From assembly GCF_003391095.1 (NCBI RefSeq), contig NZ_CP031447.1:1054001-1118000 (forward strand): a stretch of DNA of 64,000 nt, in the 5' to 3' direction. Position 1 is the first letter of the stretch. Every line of letters starts with the position of its first letter. This document shows, in pieces, positions 8,947 to 19,214 of this stretch. The notes under the pieces were generated by a model that had not been told where the DNA came from, ran no database searches, and worked only from the letters and a program-made list of their open reading frames with translations. This DNA comes from Austwickia chelonae. GTDB lineage: Bacteria; Actinomycetota; Actinomycetes; Actinomycetales; Dermatophilaceae. A program made the translations under genes and the position numbers.

Positions 8947-10305
8947 GTGCTGATGTATCTGCTCGGTGTCGCACTGATCGCCCTCGGCATCGGTGTGTCC
9001 ATCGCCCTGCACGAAATCGGGCATCTGGTGCCGGCGAAGCTCTCCGGCGTGAAATGTCCGCAGTACATGATTGGTTTTGGCCCGACTCTGTGGAGTCGGC
9101 AGATCGGTGAGACCCAGTACGGGATCAAGGCGATCCCGCTGGGCGGCTACGTCCGCATGATCGGGATGTTCCCACCGAAACCCGGGGATCCTGAAGGCAC
9201 GCTCCGAGGCTCCAGCACCGGGCGCTGGTCGGCACTGGTCGAGGACGCACGCGCGCAGTCTGCCCAGGAGGTGAGCTCGGGCGACGAGGACCGGGTTTTC
9301 TACAAACTGCGCACCTCACGCAAACTCGCCGTCATGCTCGGCGGTCCTCTCATGAATCTGCTCATCGCCACTGTGCTCATGGGCGGGATCGTCACTCTCC
9401 ACGGACAGCACGTCCCGATCGACGGTGCGCGGGTCAAAGGTGTGGTGGCTTGCGTCAAACCGGTCACGGAGAGCAAGGACCGGGGTACTTGCCAGGACAG
9501 CGACCGTAAGTCCCCTGCGGCGGCGGCCGGAATGCGGGCTGAGGATGTCATCGTCGAGATCAACGGTTCGCCGGTCCGATCCTCCTCTGATGTCAGCAAG
9601 CTGGTGCGTCCTCGCATCGACCAGCAGACGCCTGTCGTGGTGCAGCGGGGCGACCAGCGAGTGGCCTTGACCGTCACTCCGATTCGGAACTCCTTGCCCG
9701 AGTACGACGAGAAGGGCGAACCACGGCGGCAGGCTGACGGCTCCTTCCTCCTGACCGAGGCCGGATATATCGGAACGTCCACCGGGCAGAACACCCGATT
9801 GGAGCAGCAGTCGCCAGCAGTGGTTCCGGGTCTGGTCGCTCAGGGAGTGGTGCAGACCGGAGGCGTGATCCTGCGCCTGCCGGAGAAACTTGTCGGGATC
9901 TGGGATGCCGCTTTCGGCTCGGCTGAGCGTTCTAGTGACAGCCCCATGTCGGTCGTAGGGGTGGGCCGGGTCGCTGGCGATGTGGCGAGCAGCATGGAGT
10001 TCATGGGGGTTCGACTGGCCGGGATAGGGGACCTTCTGGTCATCCTGGCGATGTTGTTGGCCGGGCTGAACATTGCGCTCTTCGTGTTCAACCTGATCCC
10101 CTTGATGCCTTTGGACGGTGGACATGTCGTTGGTGCGCTCTGGGAAGGGCTTCGCCGTCAGATCGCTCGTCTGCGGGGAGCCCCGGACCCGGGCTATGTC
10201 GATGTGGCCAAGGGACTGCCCATTGCCTATGCCGTATCGATACTGCTCATCGGCATGTCGGTGCTGCTGATCTATGCGGATCTGGTCAAGCCGGTGAAAC
10301 TCTGA
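8947..10305 (+). CDS. rseP: Site-2 intramembrane zinc metalloprotease, RseP/Rip1-like
   Basis: This 452-aa membrane protease has the zinc motif HEIGH at residues 22-26 in the first membrane helix, a PDZ domain at about 190-265, and the second metal site PLDGG (Asp390) in a C-terminal helix pair. Such proteases cut membrane-bound anti-sigma factors; the Mycobacterium homologue Rip1 controls several sigma factors and lies in the same dxr-rip-ispG order. The GTG at 8947 is preceded by GGAAAGG at 9 nt and preferred over the ATG at 8953. The substrate cannot be read from this window. Confidence 0.92.
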   Translation: MLMYLLGVALIALGIGVSIALHEIGHLVPAKLSGVKCPQYMIGFGPTLWSRQIGETQYGIKAIPLGGYVRMIGMFPPKPGDPEGTLRGSSTGRWSALVEDARAQSAQEVSSGDEDRVFYKLRTSRKLAVMLGGPLMNLLIATVLMGGIVTLHGQHVPIDGARVKGVVACVKPVTESKDRGTCQDSDRKSPAAAAGMRAEDVIVEINGSPVRSSSDVSKLVRPRIDQQTPVVVQRGDQRVALTVTPIRNSLPEYDEKGEPRRQADGSFLLTEAGYIGTSTGQNTRLEQQSPAVVPGLVAQGVVQTGGVILRLPEKLVGIWDAAFGSAERSSDSPMSVVGVGRVAGDVASSMEFMGVRLAGIGDLLVILAMLLAGLNIALFVFNLIPLMPLDGGHVVGALWEGLRRQIARLRGAPDPGYVDVAKGLPIAYAVSILLIGMSVLLIYADLVKPVKL

Positions 10306-10365
10306 GATGTCCCGTGGGCTGTTCGAGGGACGCAACCACTGTCTGCTGCCTGGAATACTGGACGC

Positions 10366-11523
10366 ATGACCGTTGATCTGGGCTTTCCATCCTTGCCTGC
10401 GCCCACGCTGAACCCGCGTCGTCAATCCCGCAAGATCCGGGTCGGCTCGACGGCTGTCGGCGGTGATGCGCCGGTATCGGTGCAGTCGATGACCACCACG
10501 GTCACCGCGGACATCAATGCCACCCTGCAACAGATTGCCGAGCTGACGGCGTCGGGGTGCGACATCATCCGGGTGGCTTGCCCGAGCCAGGACGACGCAG
10601 CCGCTTTGCCTGCGATCGCGAAGAAGAGCCAGATCCCGGTCATCGCGGACATCCACTTCCAGCCGAAGTACGTCTTCGCTGCCATCGAGGCCGGCTGCGC
10701 AGCCGTTCGGGTGAACCCTGGAAACATCCGTCAGTTCGATGACAAAGTGAAAGAGATCGCCAAGGCAGCCAGCGACCATGGCACCTCGATCCGCATCGGG
10801 GTCAACGCGGGCAGCCTCGACAAGCGTCTCTACGCCAAATACGGCGGGCCCACTCCCGAAGCGCTCGTCGAATCAGCGGTCTGGGAGGCCGGTCTCTTCG
10901 AGGAACATGGCTTCCACGATTTCAAGATCTCGGTGAAGCACCACGACGTGGTGACGATGGTTCGCGCTTACGAACTCCTGGCCAGCAAGGGTGACTGGCC
11001 GCTCCACTTGGGAGTGACCGAGGCCGGTCCGGCATTCCAAGGAACGATCAAATCCTCCGTGGCCTTCGGCCATCTGTTGGCACAGGGGATCGGTGACACC
11101 ATCCGGGTCTCTTTGTCCGCGCCACCTGTGGAAGAGGTCAAGGTCGGTAACCAGATCCTGCAGACTCTGGGCTTGAAGCCCCGGAAGCTGGAGATCGTTT
11201 CCTGCCCGAGCTGTGGACGCGCTCAGGTCGACGTCTACACCTTGGCCGAGCAGGTCACCGCAGGGTTGGAGGGGATGACTGTCCCTCTGCGGGTCGCAGT
11301 GATGGGCTGCGTCGTCAACGGGCCCGGCGAGGCACGTGAAGCTGACCTGGGGGTGGCCTCGGGTAATGGCAAGGGGCAGATCTTCGTCCGCGGTGAAGTC
11401 ATCAAGACGGTGCCGGAGGCGGCGATCGTGGAGACGCTCATTGAACAGGCGATGATCATCGCCGAGGAGATGGGTGAGCCGATCGACGGCGGCGACGGCC
11501 CCGTGGTCACGGTCGCGGGGTGA
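10366..11523 (+). CDS. ispG: 4-hydroxy-3-methylbut-2-enyl diphosphate synthase
   Basis: The 385-aa iron-sulfur enzyme of the MEP pathway reductively opens MEcPP to HMBPP. The N-terminal TIM barrel starts with [13 protein letters not shown]. The [4Fe-4S] ligands are Cys280, Cys283 and Cys315 with Glu322 (SCPSCGR and [11 protein letters not shown]). With dxr it gives two steps of the same pathway in one cluster. AATACT at 10354-10359 lies exactly six bases before the ATG and there is no ribosome-binding site, so it may have its own leaderless transcript besides read-through from rseP. Confidence 0.96.
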   Translation: MTVDLGFPSLPAPTLNPRRQSRKIRVGSTAVGGDAPVSVQSMTTTVTADINATLQQIAELTASGCDIIRVACPSQDDAAALPAIAKKSQIPVIADIHFQPKYVFAAIEAGCAAVRVNPGNIRQFDDKVKEIAKAASDHGTSIRIGVNAGSLDKRLYAKYGGPTPEALVESAVWEAGLFEEHGFHDFKISVKHHDVVTMVRAYELLASKGDWPLHLGVTEAGPAFQGTIKSSVAFGHLLAQGIGDTIRVSLSAPPVEEVKVGNQILQTLGLKPRKLEIVSCPSCGRAQVDVYTLAEQVTAGLEGMTVPLRVAVMGCVVNGPGEAREADLGVASGNGKGQIFVRGEVIKTVPEAAIVETLIEQAMIIAEEMGEPIDGGDGPVVTVAG

Positions 11524-11551
11524 CCGCGTCGGCCCACGGCCGGGACGTTCG

Positions 11552-12400
11552 ATGAGACCGTTCGCCGTTCGCAGTGTTCGCCCGGTCGGGGAATCCGACC
11601 GGGCGGCTGCGCTGGAGCTCTGTGGGCGTGATCCCTTAGCGAACTGCTATGTCGTGGCTCGTATGGGCGAAGTCAACCTGGACCGAGCCAGGGGCGCACT
11701 GCTGGGGCACTATCCGCGGGGGCGTTTGGAAGCCTTGTGCTGGGCTACTGCGAATGTCATCCCCGTCGAGTGCGGTCCGCAGGATGCGGCAGCCTTCGGG
11801 GAGCGGCTGAGACGGCATCAACATCGATACTCCTCGGTTTTCGGGCCGTCTGCACAGGTCTCTTTGTTGTGGGAAGGTCTCTCACACGCCTGGCAGGAAC
11901 CCCTGGACATCAGGCCACGCCAGCCTTTGTTGGCAATCGGCCCCGAAGAGAGCTTGGGAGTGGCCTCGGACAGACGGGTTCGTCCGGCCAGGTTGGAGGA
12001 GCTGACCCAGGTCGTTCCTGCAGCTGTGGCCATGTTCACCGAGGAGATCGGTTATCCGCCTTATCAGGACCGAGCGGGGGAGGCCGCCTACCGGTATGCG
12101 GTCCAAGGCCTGGTGGTCCGGAAGCAGTGTTTCGTCCTCATCGAGGACGGCCGGGTGGTCTTCAAAGCCGATATCGGCTCGATCGGGTTGGGGGTGGCGC
12201 AGATCCAAGGGGTGTGGGTTGCTCCGGATCGGCGTGGCGAAGGCTTGGCCGCTCCTGCGATGGCCAGGGTTGTGCAACTGGCGAGAGCCGAAGCGCCGTG
12301 GGTCAGTCTCTATGTCAATGATTTCAACAGGGCGGCGCTGCGCGCTTACTCGAGGGTGGGCTTTCGTCAGGTAGGTGAGTTCGCCACCATCCTCTTCTGA
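11552..12400 (+). CDS. GNAT N-acetyltransferase with DUF4081-type N-terminal domain
   Basis: The 282-aa protein has an N-terminal half of the DUF4081 type ([17 protein letters not shown], about residues 15-120) and a C-terminal GNAT fold with the acetyl-CoA loop [11 protein letters not shown] (about 228-238) and a final [13 protein letters not shown] helix-strand. This two-domain protein is typically found just after ispG in actinobacteria; its substrate is not known to me. The ATG at 11552 lies 28 nt after the ispG stop, so the two are probably co-transcribed. An in-frame upstream extension would overlap ispG. Confidence 0.8.
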   Translation: MRPFAVRSVRPVGESDRAAALELCGRDPLANCYVVARMGEVNLDRARGALLGHYPRGRLEALCWATANVIPVECGPQDAAAFGERLRRHQHRYSSVFGPSAQVSLLWEGLSHAWQEPLDIRPRQPLLAIGPEESLGVASDRRVRPARLEELTQVVPAAVAMFTEEIGYPPYQDRAGEAAYRYAVQGLVVRKQCFVLIEDGRVVFKADIGSIGLGVAQIQGVWVAPDRRGEGLAAPAMARVVQLARAEAPWVSLYVNDFNRAALRAYSRVGFRQVGEFATILF

Positions 12401-12564
12401 ACAGCGACTCAGGGGAAGCCGGCCTCTGGGCGCTTTGGCCCGCGGCGCTCGCCCCCGACGCAGCGGGCCGATGGTGGCAGCGGGATATCCTGACGGTCAT
12501 CAGTCGAGCCCTGACCGGGTGCTCATGCACCGGACGGGCCGCACCATCAGCCGAGGAGAGATCG

Positions 12565-14364
12565 ATGACCGTCCTGCGCATGTCCACCTTGTTCCTGCGG
12601 ACCTTGCGCGAAGATCCGGCCGATGCCGAACTACCAGGCCATCGGCTTCTCGTCCGAGCAGGGTACATCCGCAGGGTCGCTCCAGGGGGATACACCTGGT
12701 TGCCCTTGGGGCTGCGAGTGCTGCGTAAGGTTGAAACGGTCGTCCGGGAGGAGATGGACGCCATGGGCGCCCAGGAGCTTCTCTTCCCGGCCTTGCTGCC
12801 CCGCGAACCCTATGAAGCGACGAACCGGTGGACCGAATACGGGGACAATCTCTTCCGGGTCAAGGATCGCAAGGGCGCAGACATGTTGCTCGGGCCCACC
12901 CACGAGGAGATGTTCACGCTTGCCGTGAAGGATCTGTACAGCTCGTACAAGGATCTTCCGCTCTCGCTCTACCAGATCCAGACCAAGTATCGTGACGAAG
13001 CACGCCCGCGGGCCGGACTGTTGCGCGGTCGGGAGTTCGTCATGAAGGACTCCTACAGCTTCGACATCGACGACGCAGGGCTGCAGAACAGCTACGACGC
13101 ACATCGCGCCGCTTACATTCGCATCTTTGACAGGCTCGGTTTCGATTATGTGATCGTGCAGGCGATGTCGGGAGCGATGGGAGGATCGGCCAGCGAGGAA
13201 TTCTTGGCCGTCGACCCCAATGGCGAAGACACTTTTGTCCGTTGTGAAGGCTCGGAGTATGCCGCGAATGTCGAAGCGGTCGTGATCCCTCAGGCGCAGG
13301 CGCTGCCTACTGAGGTCGTCGAGGCGACGCCGGACAGGGTACTGGCATACACCCCGGACTCTCCGACAATCGACGCTCTGGTGGCTCGGCTGAACGCAGA
13401 CCACCCGCGCGCAGATGGACGGTCCTGGACGGCTGCGGACACACTCAAACATGTCGTGGTGATGCTCAAAGCAGGTGACGGGGCACGGACGCCTTTGGTC
13501 ATCGGGCTTCCCGGTGATCGGCAGATCGACCCGAAACGTCTGGAGGCGCAGGTCGCTCCCTACGAACTCGACGATTTCACCGAGGCGGACTTCGCCTCCT
13601 ACCCGTCGCTGGTCAAGGGTTACATCGGCACCGGCCCTCTCGGACCGAACTCAGGGCTCGCCGACGACGACCAGCAGCGCGTCCGGTACCTGCTCGATCC
13701 TTCGGTCGCCGAAGGGTCGTCCTGGGTCACCGGCGGCGACAAGGCGGATTACCACGCGATCAATGTGGTGCTCGGACGTGACTTCCAGGCTGACGGTGTC
13801 GTCCAGGCCGCGGAGGTTCGGGACGGGGACCCCAGCCCTGATGGTCAGGGTGTGCTGCGCACGGCTCGCGGCATCGAGATGGGACATATCTTCCAGCTCG
13901 GACGCAAGTACGCAGAGGCCTTGGGGCTGAAGGTCCTCGACGAGAACGGCAAGCTTGTCACAGTCACCATGGGCTCGTACGGGGTGGGGGTTTCTCGCGC
14001 AGTGGCTGCGGTCGCGGAGAGCAGCGTGGACGAGGCTGGTCTGTGCTGGCCGCGGGCGCTCGCGCCTGCTGATGTACATGTCGTCGCCACAGGTAAGGAC
14101 GAAGCTGTCTTTTCCCGGGCTGCCGAGCTGGTGGCAGACCTGTCCCAGGCCGGCCTCGAGGTGGTCTTTGACGATCGCCGCAAAGTCAGCCCCGGGGTGA
14201 AGTTCAAGGACGCTGAGCTGATCGGTGTGCCCACCATTGTGGTGGTGGGTCGGGGTCTGGAGAAGGGAGTGGCAGAGATCAAGGACCGCAGGTCCGGGGA
14301 ACGCCGTGAGGTCGGAGTGGATTCCTTGGTCGATGAAGTGTGTGCGGAGGTCCGAAGCGCCTGA
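12565..14364 (+). CDS. proS: Prolyl-tRNA synthetase
   Basis: The 599-aa class II synthetase is of the bacterial type with an editing insertion. It starts with [14 protein letters not shown]. The class II motif 2 region [14 protein letters not shown] lies at about 147-160, the YbaK-like editing domain at about 220-390, and the anticodon-binding domain at about 480-599. It charges tRNA-Pro. GAGGAGA just before the ATG supports the start. A TATCCT box in the 164-nt upstream gap (near 12484) may be its promoter, and I saw no T-box leader. Confidence 0.96.
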   Translation: MTVLRMSTLFLRTLREDPADAELPGHRLLVRAGYIRRVAPGGYTWLPLGLRVLRKVETVVREEMDAMGAQELLFPALLPREPYEATNRWTEYGDNLFRVKDRKGADMLLGPTHEEMFTLAVKDLYSSYKDLPLSLYQIQTKYRDEARPRAGLLRGREFVMKDSYSFDIDDAGLQNSYDAHRAAYIRIFDRLGFDYVIVQAMSGAMGGSASEEFLAVDPNGEDTFVRCEGSEYAANVEAVVIPQAQALPTEVVEATPDRVLAYTPDSPTIDALVARLNADHPRADGRSWTAADTLKHVVVMLKAGDGARTPLVIGLPGDRQIDPKRLEAQVAPYELDDFTEADFASYPSLVKGYIGTGPLGPNSGLADDDQQRVRYLLDPSVAEGSSWVTGGDKADYHAINVVLGRDFQADGVVQAAEVRDGDPSPDGQGVLRTARGIEMGHIFQLGRKYAEALGLKVLDENGKLVTVTMGSYGVGVSRAVAAVAESSVDEAGLCWPRALAPADVHVVATGKDEAVFSRAAELVADLSQAGLEVVFDDRRKVSPGVKFKDAELIGVPTIVVVGRGLEKGVAEIKDRRSGERREVGVDSLVDEVCAEVRSA

Positions 14365-14369
14365 TCGTG

Positions 14370-14405
14370 ACCGGGCCGGTCTGGTGAAGACCTGACCGAC
14401 CCGGT
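14370..14405. terminator. Imperfect hairpin after proS
   Basis: ACCGGGCCGGTC (14370-14381) pairs with GACCGACCCGGT (14394-14405) with one mismatch and a 12-nt loop. It lies six bases past the proS stop and between convergent genes. No T-run follows. Confidence 0.45.
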
Positions 14406-14504
14406 TCGGCACCGCAGGGGGCGGGATTCGCTAGTGGGACCGGCGGATCCCACCCCTTGCGTGTGGCACGAGAAGGCGATGGGTTCGGTTCTGCTCCAGA
14501 ACGG

Positions 14505-15938
14505 TCAGGCAGTTTTGCCCGGCTCTGTCGGTGGCCGATGGATATCCGCCTCGCCCAGCCCAGCAGCGCTGGTGCGGACCTCGTCGATGTTCTCCTGTTC
14601 ACGTGGTCCACGTCCGACGTGGTTGAACAGCAGGTTCAACAAGATCGCGGTCAGACTTCCCAAGGTGATTCCGGACCCGAAGATGATCTGTGCCCATTCC
14701 GGAACAGCGGTCTTCACATTCGGCTGAGCTGTGGCCAGCATGGCCAGGCCGATGCTTGTGGCGACGATCACGATATTGCGGTCGCTGGTGAAATCGACGC
14801 GTGACAGGGTCTGGATACCCACCACCGCGACTGTGGCGAACATGGCCAATGCGGCGCCTCCGAGAACAGGCGCTGGGATCCCGGCCACGATCGCGCCAGC
14901 CTTGGGAAGCATCCCCAGGACGACCATGATCACTCCAGCGGAGGTGACAACCCAGCGGCTCTGGATCCGAGTCAACCGGACAAGACCGACGTTCTCGGCG
15001 AAGCAGGTGTAGGGGAAAGAGTTCAAGACCCCGCCGAGGAAAGTTGCAGCCCCGTCTGCGCGCAGCGCGCGGGCAATGTCCTCTGACTCGATCTTCTTGT
15101 CGACGATCTCACCGGTGGCGAAGACATCACCGGTGGTCTCCACCGCAGTGATCAACATGACGACGATCATGGAGATGATCGCGGCAGCGGAGAAGACCGG
15201 CCAGCCGAAGTAGAAGGGCGTAGTCACCCCGAACCAGGAGGATTGGCCGAGCGCATCGAAGCGGGCATCACCCAGGAGGTAGGCCACAGCGGTGCCGGTG
15301 ACCAGGCCGATCAGGACAGCGATCGTCCCCAAGAAGCCTCTGAAGAAACGCTGTACGAGCACGATCAGCGCGAGAGTGCCGATCGCGTACCCCAGATCCT
15401 TCGCGGAGACATCGGCCGACGCTCCGACCCGGTTGGTGGCGTCGAGAGCAGCAACCGGGAGCAGCGCGATACCGATGATGAGGATGACCGACCCGGTGAC
15501 CACAGGGGGGAAGAAGCGAATCAATTTGCTGAAGTACGGAGCGATGAAGAAGGTGAACAACCCGGCGACGATCACCGACCCGTAGATGGTGACCAAGCCT
15601 TGTTCGCCACCGCCGGCCGCGAGACCGATGGCGATCATCGGTGAGACGGCGGTGAAGGTGACACCTTGGACGAGCGGGAGACGTACCCCGACTTTCCAGA
15701 AACCGGCCGACTGGATGATGGAGGCTATGCCGCAGGTCAACAGGTCAGCGTTAATCAGGTGGATGAGCTGTTCCTGGTTCAGCCCGATCGCGCTCGCCAG
15801 CAGGATCGGGACGATGACAGCACCTGCGTAGAAAGCGAGTACGTGTTGAAGACCGTAGATCGCCAGTTTAGGGACGGGGAGAACCTCATCGACAGGATGG
15901 ACCTTGGCGTTCTGATCAGAGTGGACGACATTGGTCAT
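14505..15938 (-). CDS. NCS2 family xanthine/uracil-type permease
   Basis: The 477-aa membrane protein has about 12-14 hydrophobic segments. It carries the NCS2 signature region SFPYTCFAENVGLVRLTRI, in which the usual Q-N-x-G is E-N-V-G, and an early QHVLAFYAGAVIVP. This class imports xanthine, urate or uracil with a cation. The signature looks closest to the xanthine/urate branch (PbuX/PucJ-like), but substrate is not settled by sequence. GGAGG lies 7 nt before the ATG. It is a single gene convergent to proS; no purine-catabolic gene is adjacent. Confidence 0.85.
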   Translation of the reverse strand: MTNVVHSDQNAKVHPVDEVLPVPKLAIYGLQHVLAFYAGAVIVPILLASAIGLNQEQLIHLINADLLTCGIASIIQSAGFWKVGVRLPLVQGVTFTAVSPMIAIGLAAGGGEQGLVTIYGSVIVAGLFTFFIAPYFSKLIRFFPPVVTGSVILIIGIALLPVAALDATNRVGASADVSAKDLGYAIGTLALIVLVQRFFRGFLGTIAVLIGLVTGTAVAYLLGDARFDALGQSSWFGVTTPFYFGWPVFSAAAIISMIVVMLITAVETTGDVFATGEIVDKKIESEDIARALRADGAATFLGGVLNSFPYTCFAENVGLVRLTRIQSRWVVTSAGVIMVVLGMLPKAGAIVAGIPAPVLGGAALAMFATVAVVGIQTLSRVDFTSDRNIVIVATSIGLAMLATAQPNVKTAVPEWAQIIFGSGITLGSLTAILLNLLFNHVGRGPREQENIDEVRTSAAGLGEADIHRPPTEPGKTA

Positions 15939-16260
15939 GATGCACCTCCAGATGTGCGCGGCACGGCCGATTCCGCCGAGTCAGCGTCTGGGGCGCGCTG
16001 GATTCCACAGGGGCTCCCTTGCCCGAACACGCGTGAAGACGGGAACGGACTGTCACCGACGTGGGCTCAACGACGAGCGCTCCCGTCTTGACAAGTGCTT
16101 GTGAGAACACTGTGCCTGAGGAGAGGGCTTTTACCCGGGAGCGCCGCGCCGAAGGATATCACCGATAAGTCCATAAGACCGGAATGCCCCATGTTCGGCG
16201 TGTCCTGATCGCCAGGGAAGAGGACCGGGCCGAGACCTATCCTCCTTTAAGGTGACTGAC
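15939..16260. other. Divergent intergenic region, 322 bp
   Basis: This gap separates the reverse-strand NCS2 permease and the forward TauE/SafE permease and should hold both promoters. I see one compact palindrome at 16089-16104 and the AAGG of the tauE ribosome-binding site at 16249-16252. I found no open frame with gene-like composition and no recognisable purine riboswitch core. Confidence 0.6.
16089..16104. promoter_or_regulatory. Short palindrome, possible operator
   Basis: ACAAG and CTTGT flank TG at 16091-16102, with an outer T/A pair at 16089 and 16104. It sits about 150 bp upstream of each divergent permease gene, and TTGACA overlaps it at 16088-16093. No regulator gene is adjacent, so the bound protein is unknown. 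Confidence 0.35.
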
Positions 16261-17046
16261 GTGGACGAGATTTCGCTGACGGTCCTGCTGTCGTTGACCG
16301 CAGCTGCCTTCTTCGCCGGGTGGATCGACGCTGTGGTCGGAGGTGGAGGTCTCGTCCAACTTCCCGCGCTCATGGTTGCTCTTCCGCAGGCTGCCCCGGT
16401 CTACCTTCTGGCCACCAATAAGTTCTCCTCCGCCTGTGGCACCATAGCCAGCGCCGCAACCTATGTCCGCAGGGTTCGTCCGGATCCAGCTGCAGCGATT
16501 CCTTTGGTCATCTGCGCTTTCATCGGCTCAACAGTTGGAGCGATGCTGGCCTCGATGATCCCAAAATCTGCTTTCTCTCCGCTGGTCCTGGCCGTTCTGT
16601 TGAGCGTCGGGGCCTACACGCTGTGGAAGCCGTCGCTCGGTAGCGTGGAAGCACTACGGCACCGTGGGCTGAGGCATGCTTCCGGAGCTGGGGCAATCGG
16701 CGTAGCCGTAGGTATCTGGGACGGAGCGCTCGGGCCGGGGACCGGGTCCTTCTTCGTCTTCCTCTTAGTGGGCGTCCTCGGATATGCCTTCCTGAACGCC
16801 ACTGCGCTGGCCAAACTGGCCAATCTCGCGACCAACCTTGCTGCGCTGGTGGTGTTCATCCCACAGAACGCCGTGCTGTGGCAGGTCGCACTGCCCATGG
16901 GGCTCGCCAACGTCGTCGGTGGTTACCTCGGAGCGCGGGCGGCCGTTTCCAGAGGGCATGCTTTCGTCAGAGCGGTCTTCATCGTGGTTCTCGCGGCCTT
17001 CATCTTGAAGATCGGCGCGGACGTCTGGCAACAGTTCTTCGGATGA
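16261..17046 (+). CDS. TauE/SafE (TSUP) family membrane transporter
   Basis: The 261-aa protein has about eight membrane segments in two repeated halves. It carries the family hallmarks AGWIDAVVGGGGLVQLPAL near the N-terminus and IWDGALGPGTGSFF at the start of the second half. TSUP proteins move sulfite, sulfonates or other small anions; the substrate here is unknown. I prefer the GTG at 16261 because AAGG lies at 16249-16252 with suitable spacing. A GTG at 16252 would overlap that site. galK follows after 14 nt, so it may share a transcript with the galactose genes. Confidence 0.85.
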   Translation: MDEISLTVLLSLTAAAFFAGWIDAVVGGGGLVQLPALMVALPQAAPVYLLATNKFSSACGTIASAATYVRRVRPDPAAAIPLVICAFIGSTVGAMLASMIPKSAFSPLVLAVLLSVGAYTLWKPSLGSVEALRHRGLRHASGAGAIGVAVGIWDGALGPGTGSFFVFLLVGVLGYAFLNATALAKLANLATNLAALVVFIPQNAVLWQVALPMGLANVVGGYLGARAAVSRGHAFVRAVFIVVLAAFILKIGADVWQQFFG

Positions 17047-17060
17047 ATTGAGGCGACAAG

Positions 17061-18263
17061 TTGATTGACGGCCGTGTGAACGGAAAAGACACCGCCTGGG
17101 AGCTCGCCACCGGCAGCGAACGGGCAGTTCGACTGTTCCGAGAGCATTTCGACGAGCAGCCGGCCGGAGTCTGGGCTGCACCTGGGCGGGTCAACATCAT
17201 CGGAGAGCACACTGACTACAACGGTGGGCTTTGCTTGCCGATCGCGTTGCCACATCGGGCCTATCTAGCCTTCCGCTCTCGCACGGACGATATCGTCCGA
17301 ATGGCGACCGATCTTCCTGGAGAAGGGAGCTGGATCGGCACGAAGGACCTGGTGCGTCCCGGTGGGCTTTCCGGATGGCCGGCCTACTGCGCCGGACCTG
17401 CCTGGTCCTTCCGACAGGAAGGCCTTGATGCCGGAGGCTTCGATGCCGCGATCGTCTCCTGCGTACCTGTGGGAGCGGGGCTGTCCTCGTCAGCAGCAGT
17501 GGCCTGCTCGATGGCGTTGGCGCTCGCCCAGACTGCAGGGCAACCTACTGACGACGTAGCCCGTGCCCGGCTCGCTGACCTGTGTATCCGGGCAGAGAAC
17601 GAGGTCGTCGGAGCCCCCACCGGAGGGATGGACCAGACCGTTTCCCTCCGCGCTCAGGACGGGCACGCGCTCCTCCTCGACTGCCGATCCGGTCAGGTCG
17701 ATCATGTACCGCTGGACCTACCGAAGGCGGGGATGACCTTGTTGGTCGTCGACACCCGAGCCCCGCATTCTCTCGTCGACGGACAGTACGCCGAGCGTCG
17801 ACGTACGTGTGAAGAAGCCGCTCAACAATTAGAGGTTTCCACCCTGCGCGAGGTCGAGGATCTGCCCGAAGCGCTACGCCGCTTGGAGAGCGACCTGGCC
17901 CGCCGTAGGGTCGCTCATGTCGTCACCGAGATCGACCGCGTCCGCCGCACGGTCGATCATCTGGCCGCTCGTCGCTGGGCACAGGTCGGTCAGCTCATGA
18001 ACGACTCCCACCGTTCCCTGCGGGAGGACTACGAAGTGAGTTGCCACGAACTCGACGTCGTCGTCGACAGCGCTCAATCCGCAGGTGCCTTCGGGGCACG
18101 GATGACCGGGGGCGGATTCGGAGGGAGCGCGATCGTTCTGGCCGAGGACGATGACGTCGAACGGATCGTGTCTGTGATCGAGGGCGCTGCGTGTTCTCAA
18201 GGACTGCCCCGTCCCCGGTTCCATCGAGCACTGGCTGCAGCTGCAGCCAGCCGGGTCGCATGA
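17061..18263 (+). CDS. galK: Galactokinase
   Basis: The 400-aa GHMP kinase phosphorylates galactose at C1. The galactokinase signature GRVNIIGEHTDYNGG is at residues 42-56, the ATP-binding GHMP loop PVGAGLSSSAA at 137-147, the catalytic Asp192 in GGMDQTVS, and the C-terminal GHMP motif GARMTGGGFGGS near the end. The TTG at 17061 has TGAGG at a spacing of 7. The stop overlaps the start of the mutarotase gene (ATGA), so uptake-side steps of the Leloir pathway are coupled here, but galT and galE are not in the window. Confidence 0.95.
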   Translation: MIDGRVNGKDTAWELATGSERAVRLFREHFDEQPAGVWAAPGRVNIIGEHTDYNGGLCLPIALPHRAYLAFRSRTDDIVRMATDLPGEGSWIGTKDLVRPGGLSGWPAYCAGPAWSFRQEGLDAGGFDAAIVSCVPVGAGLSSSAAVACSMALALAQTAGQPTDDVARARLADLCIRAENEVVGAPTGGMDQTVSLRAQDGHALLLDCRSGQVDHVPLDLPKAGMTLLVVDTRAPHSLVDGQYAERRRTCEEAAQQLEVSTLREVEDLPEALRRLESDLARRRVAHVVTEIDRVRRTVDHLAARRWAQVGQLMNDSHRSLREDYEVSCHELDVVVDSAQSAGAFGARMTGGGFGGSAIVLAEDDDVERIVSVIEGAACSQGLPRPRFHRALAAAAASRVA

Positions 18264-19189
18264 CTGGCCGGGGTGACCCGACGGGGCAACAATTCGAGAT
18301 CCGGTACGGCAGGCAGCGTGCGGTCGTCACCGAGGTCGGAGCGGTTCTGCGTCGGTACGAGGTCGACGGTGACGATGTGATCATGCCGTTCGCGCGGGAC
18401 GAACTGCCCCCTGCCGTGCACGGCGCGGTTCTCCTACCTTGGCCCAACAGACTAGGCGCCGGTAGATACGACTTCGAAGGTGTCACTTACCAGTTGCCGT
18501 TGAATGAACCGGAACGTGGCAATGCCAACCACGGGCTGGTTCTGCACACCCGCTGGGAAATGGCCGTCACCCGTCCGGAGTCGGTGACTCTGCGGTTGGA
18601 TCTGGTTCCTCGCTCCGGCTACCCCTTCCTGATCAGCAGCCGGATCACCTACTGCTTGGGCGAGCACGGCCTGGATGTCGACGTGACCACTCAGAACCAG
18701 AGCGATCGCACAGCGCCCTACGGAGTGGGTTTCCACCCGTGGCTCTCCCCGGGCCCCTCCCAGATCGACGAATGCTCACTACAGGTCGAAGCAGACCGCT
18801 GGGTGGAGACGGACCAGAGACTGCTGCCGGTCCGGGAGACACAGATCCCGGATCGCCTCGACTTCCGACGTCCGCGCAGATTGGGACGGACCGTCATCGA
18901 CGACGGCTTCGTCGGGCTGTCCACAGCGGGGTCCTCGGTCCGTCTCATTCGCCCGGACGGTACCCGTATCATCTGCCGAGCACGCAATGGCGTGTGCTGC
19001 TGGCAGATCTGCACCGGGGACGGGATGCCAGGAGGGCGTTCTCGGCAGGGCCTGGCCGCGGAGCCGATGTCCTGTACCGCAGACGCCTTGCGGACCGGCC
19101 GTCGCCTGATCCATGTGGCGCCAGGCGAGCAACACCACATCGGTTACACCCTGGAAATGGTCCCGACCGGATCCCTGGAAACACTGTGA
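18260..19189 (+). CDS. galM: Aldose 1-epimerase (galactose mutarotase family)
   Basis: The 309-aa beta-sandwich enzyme interconverts alpha and beta aldose anomers, supplying alpha-galactose to galactokinase. Likely active-site histidines are in NANHGLVLH (about 86-94) and GVGFHPWL (about 155-162), with a Glu toward the C-terminus (LAAEPMSC). The branch is the general aldose-1-epimerase group rather than the classical GalM. The ATG at 18260 overlaps the galK stop. The gene ends 25 nt from the convergent cobalamin gene. Confidence 0.85.
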   Translation: MTGRGDPTGQQFEIRYGRQRAVVTEVGAVLRRYEVDGDDVIMPFARDELPPAVHGAVLLPWPNRLGAGRYDFEGVTYQLPLNEPERGNANHGLVLHTRWEMAVTRPESVTLRLDLVPRSGYPFLISSRITYCLGEHGLDVDVTTQNQSDRTAPYGVGFHPWLSPGPSQIDECSLQVEADRWVETDQRLLPVRETQIPDRLDFRRPRRLGRTVIDDGFVGLSTAGSSVRLIRPDGTRIICRARNGVCCWQICTGDGMPGGRSRQGLAAEPMSCTADALRTGRRLIHVAPGEQHHIGYTLEMVPTGSLETL

Positions 19190-19214
19190 ACCCGGCCGGA
19201 AACCTGACCGACGG

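Noticed and set aside
9316-10779. A 487-codon open frame antisense to rseP and ispG
   Set aside because: It spans two well-identified genes and an intergenic gap, which no real gene should do, and lacks family features.
12401-12564. T-box leader before proS
   Set aside because: No T-box consensus or antiterminator pair is visible. The gap looks like a plain promoter region.
15939-16260. Purine riboswitch upstream of the NCS2 permease
   Set aside because: I looked for the conserved loop and junction bases of the purine riboswitch on the reverse strand and did not find them.
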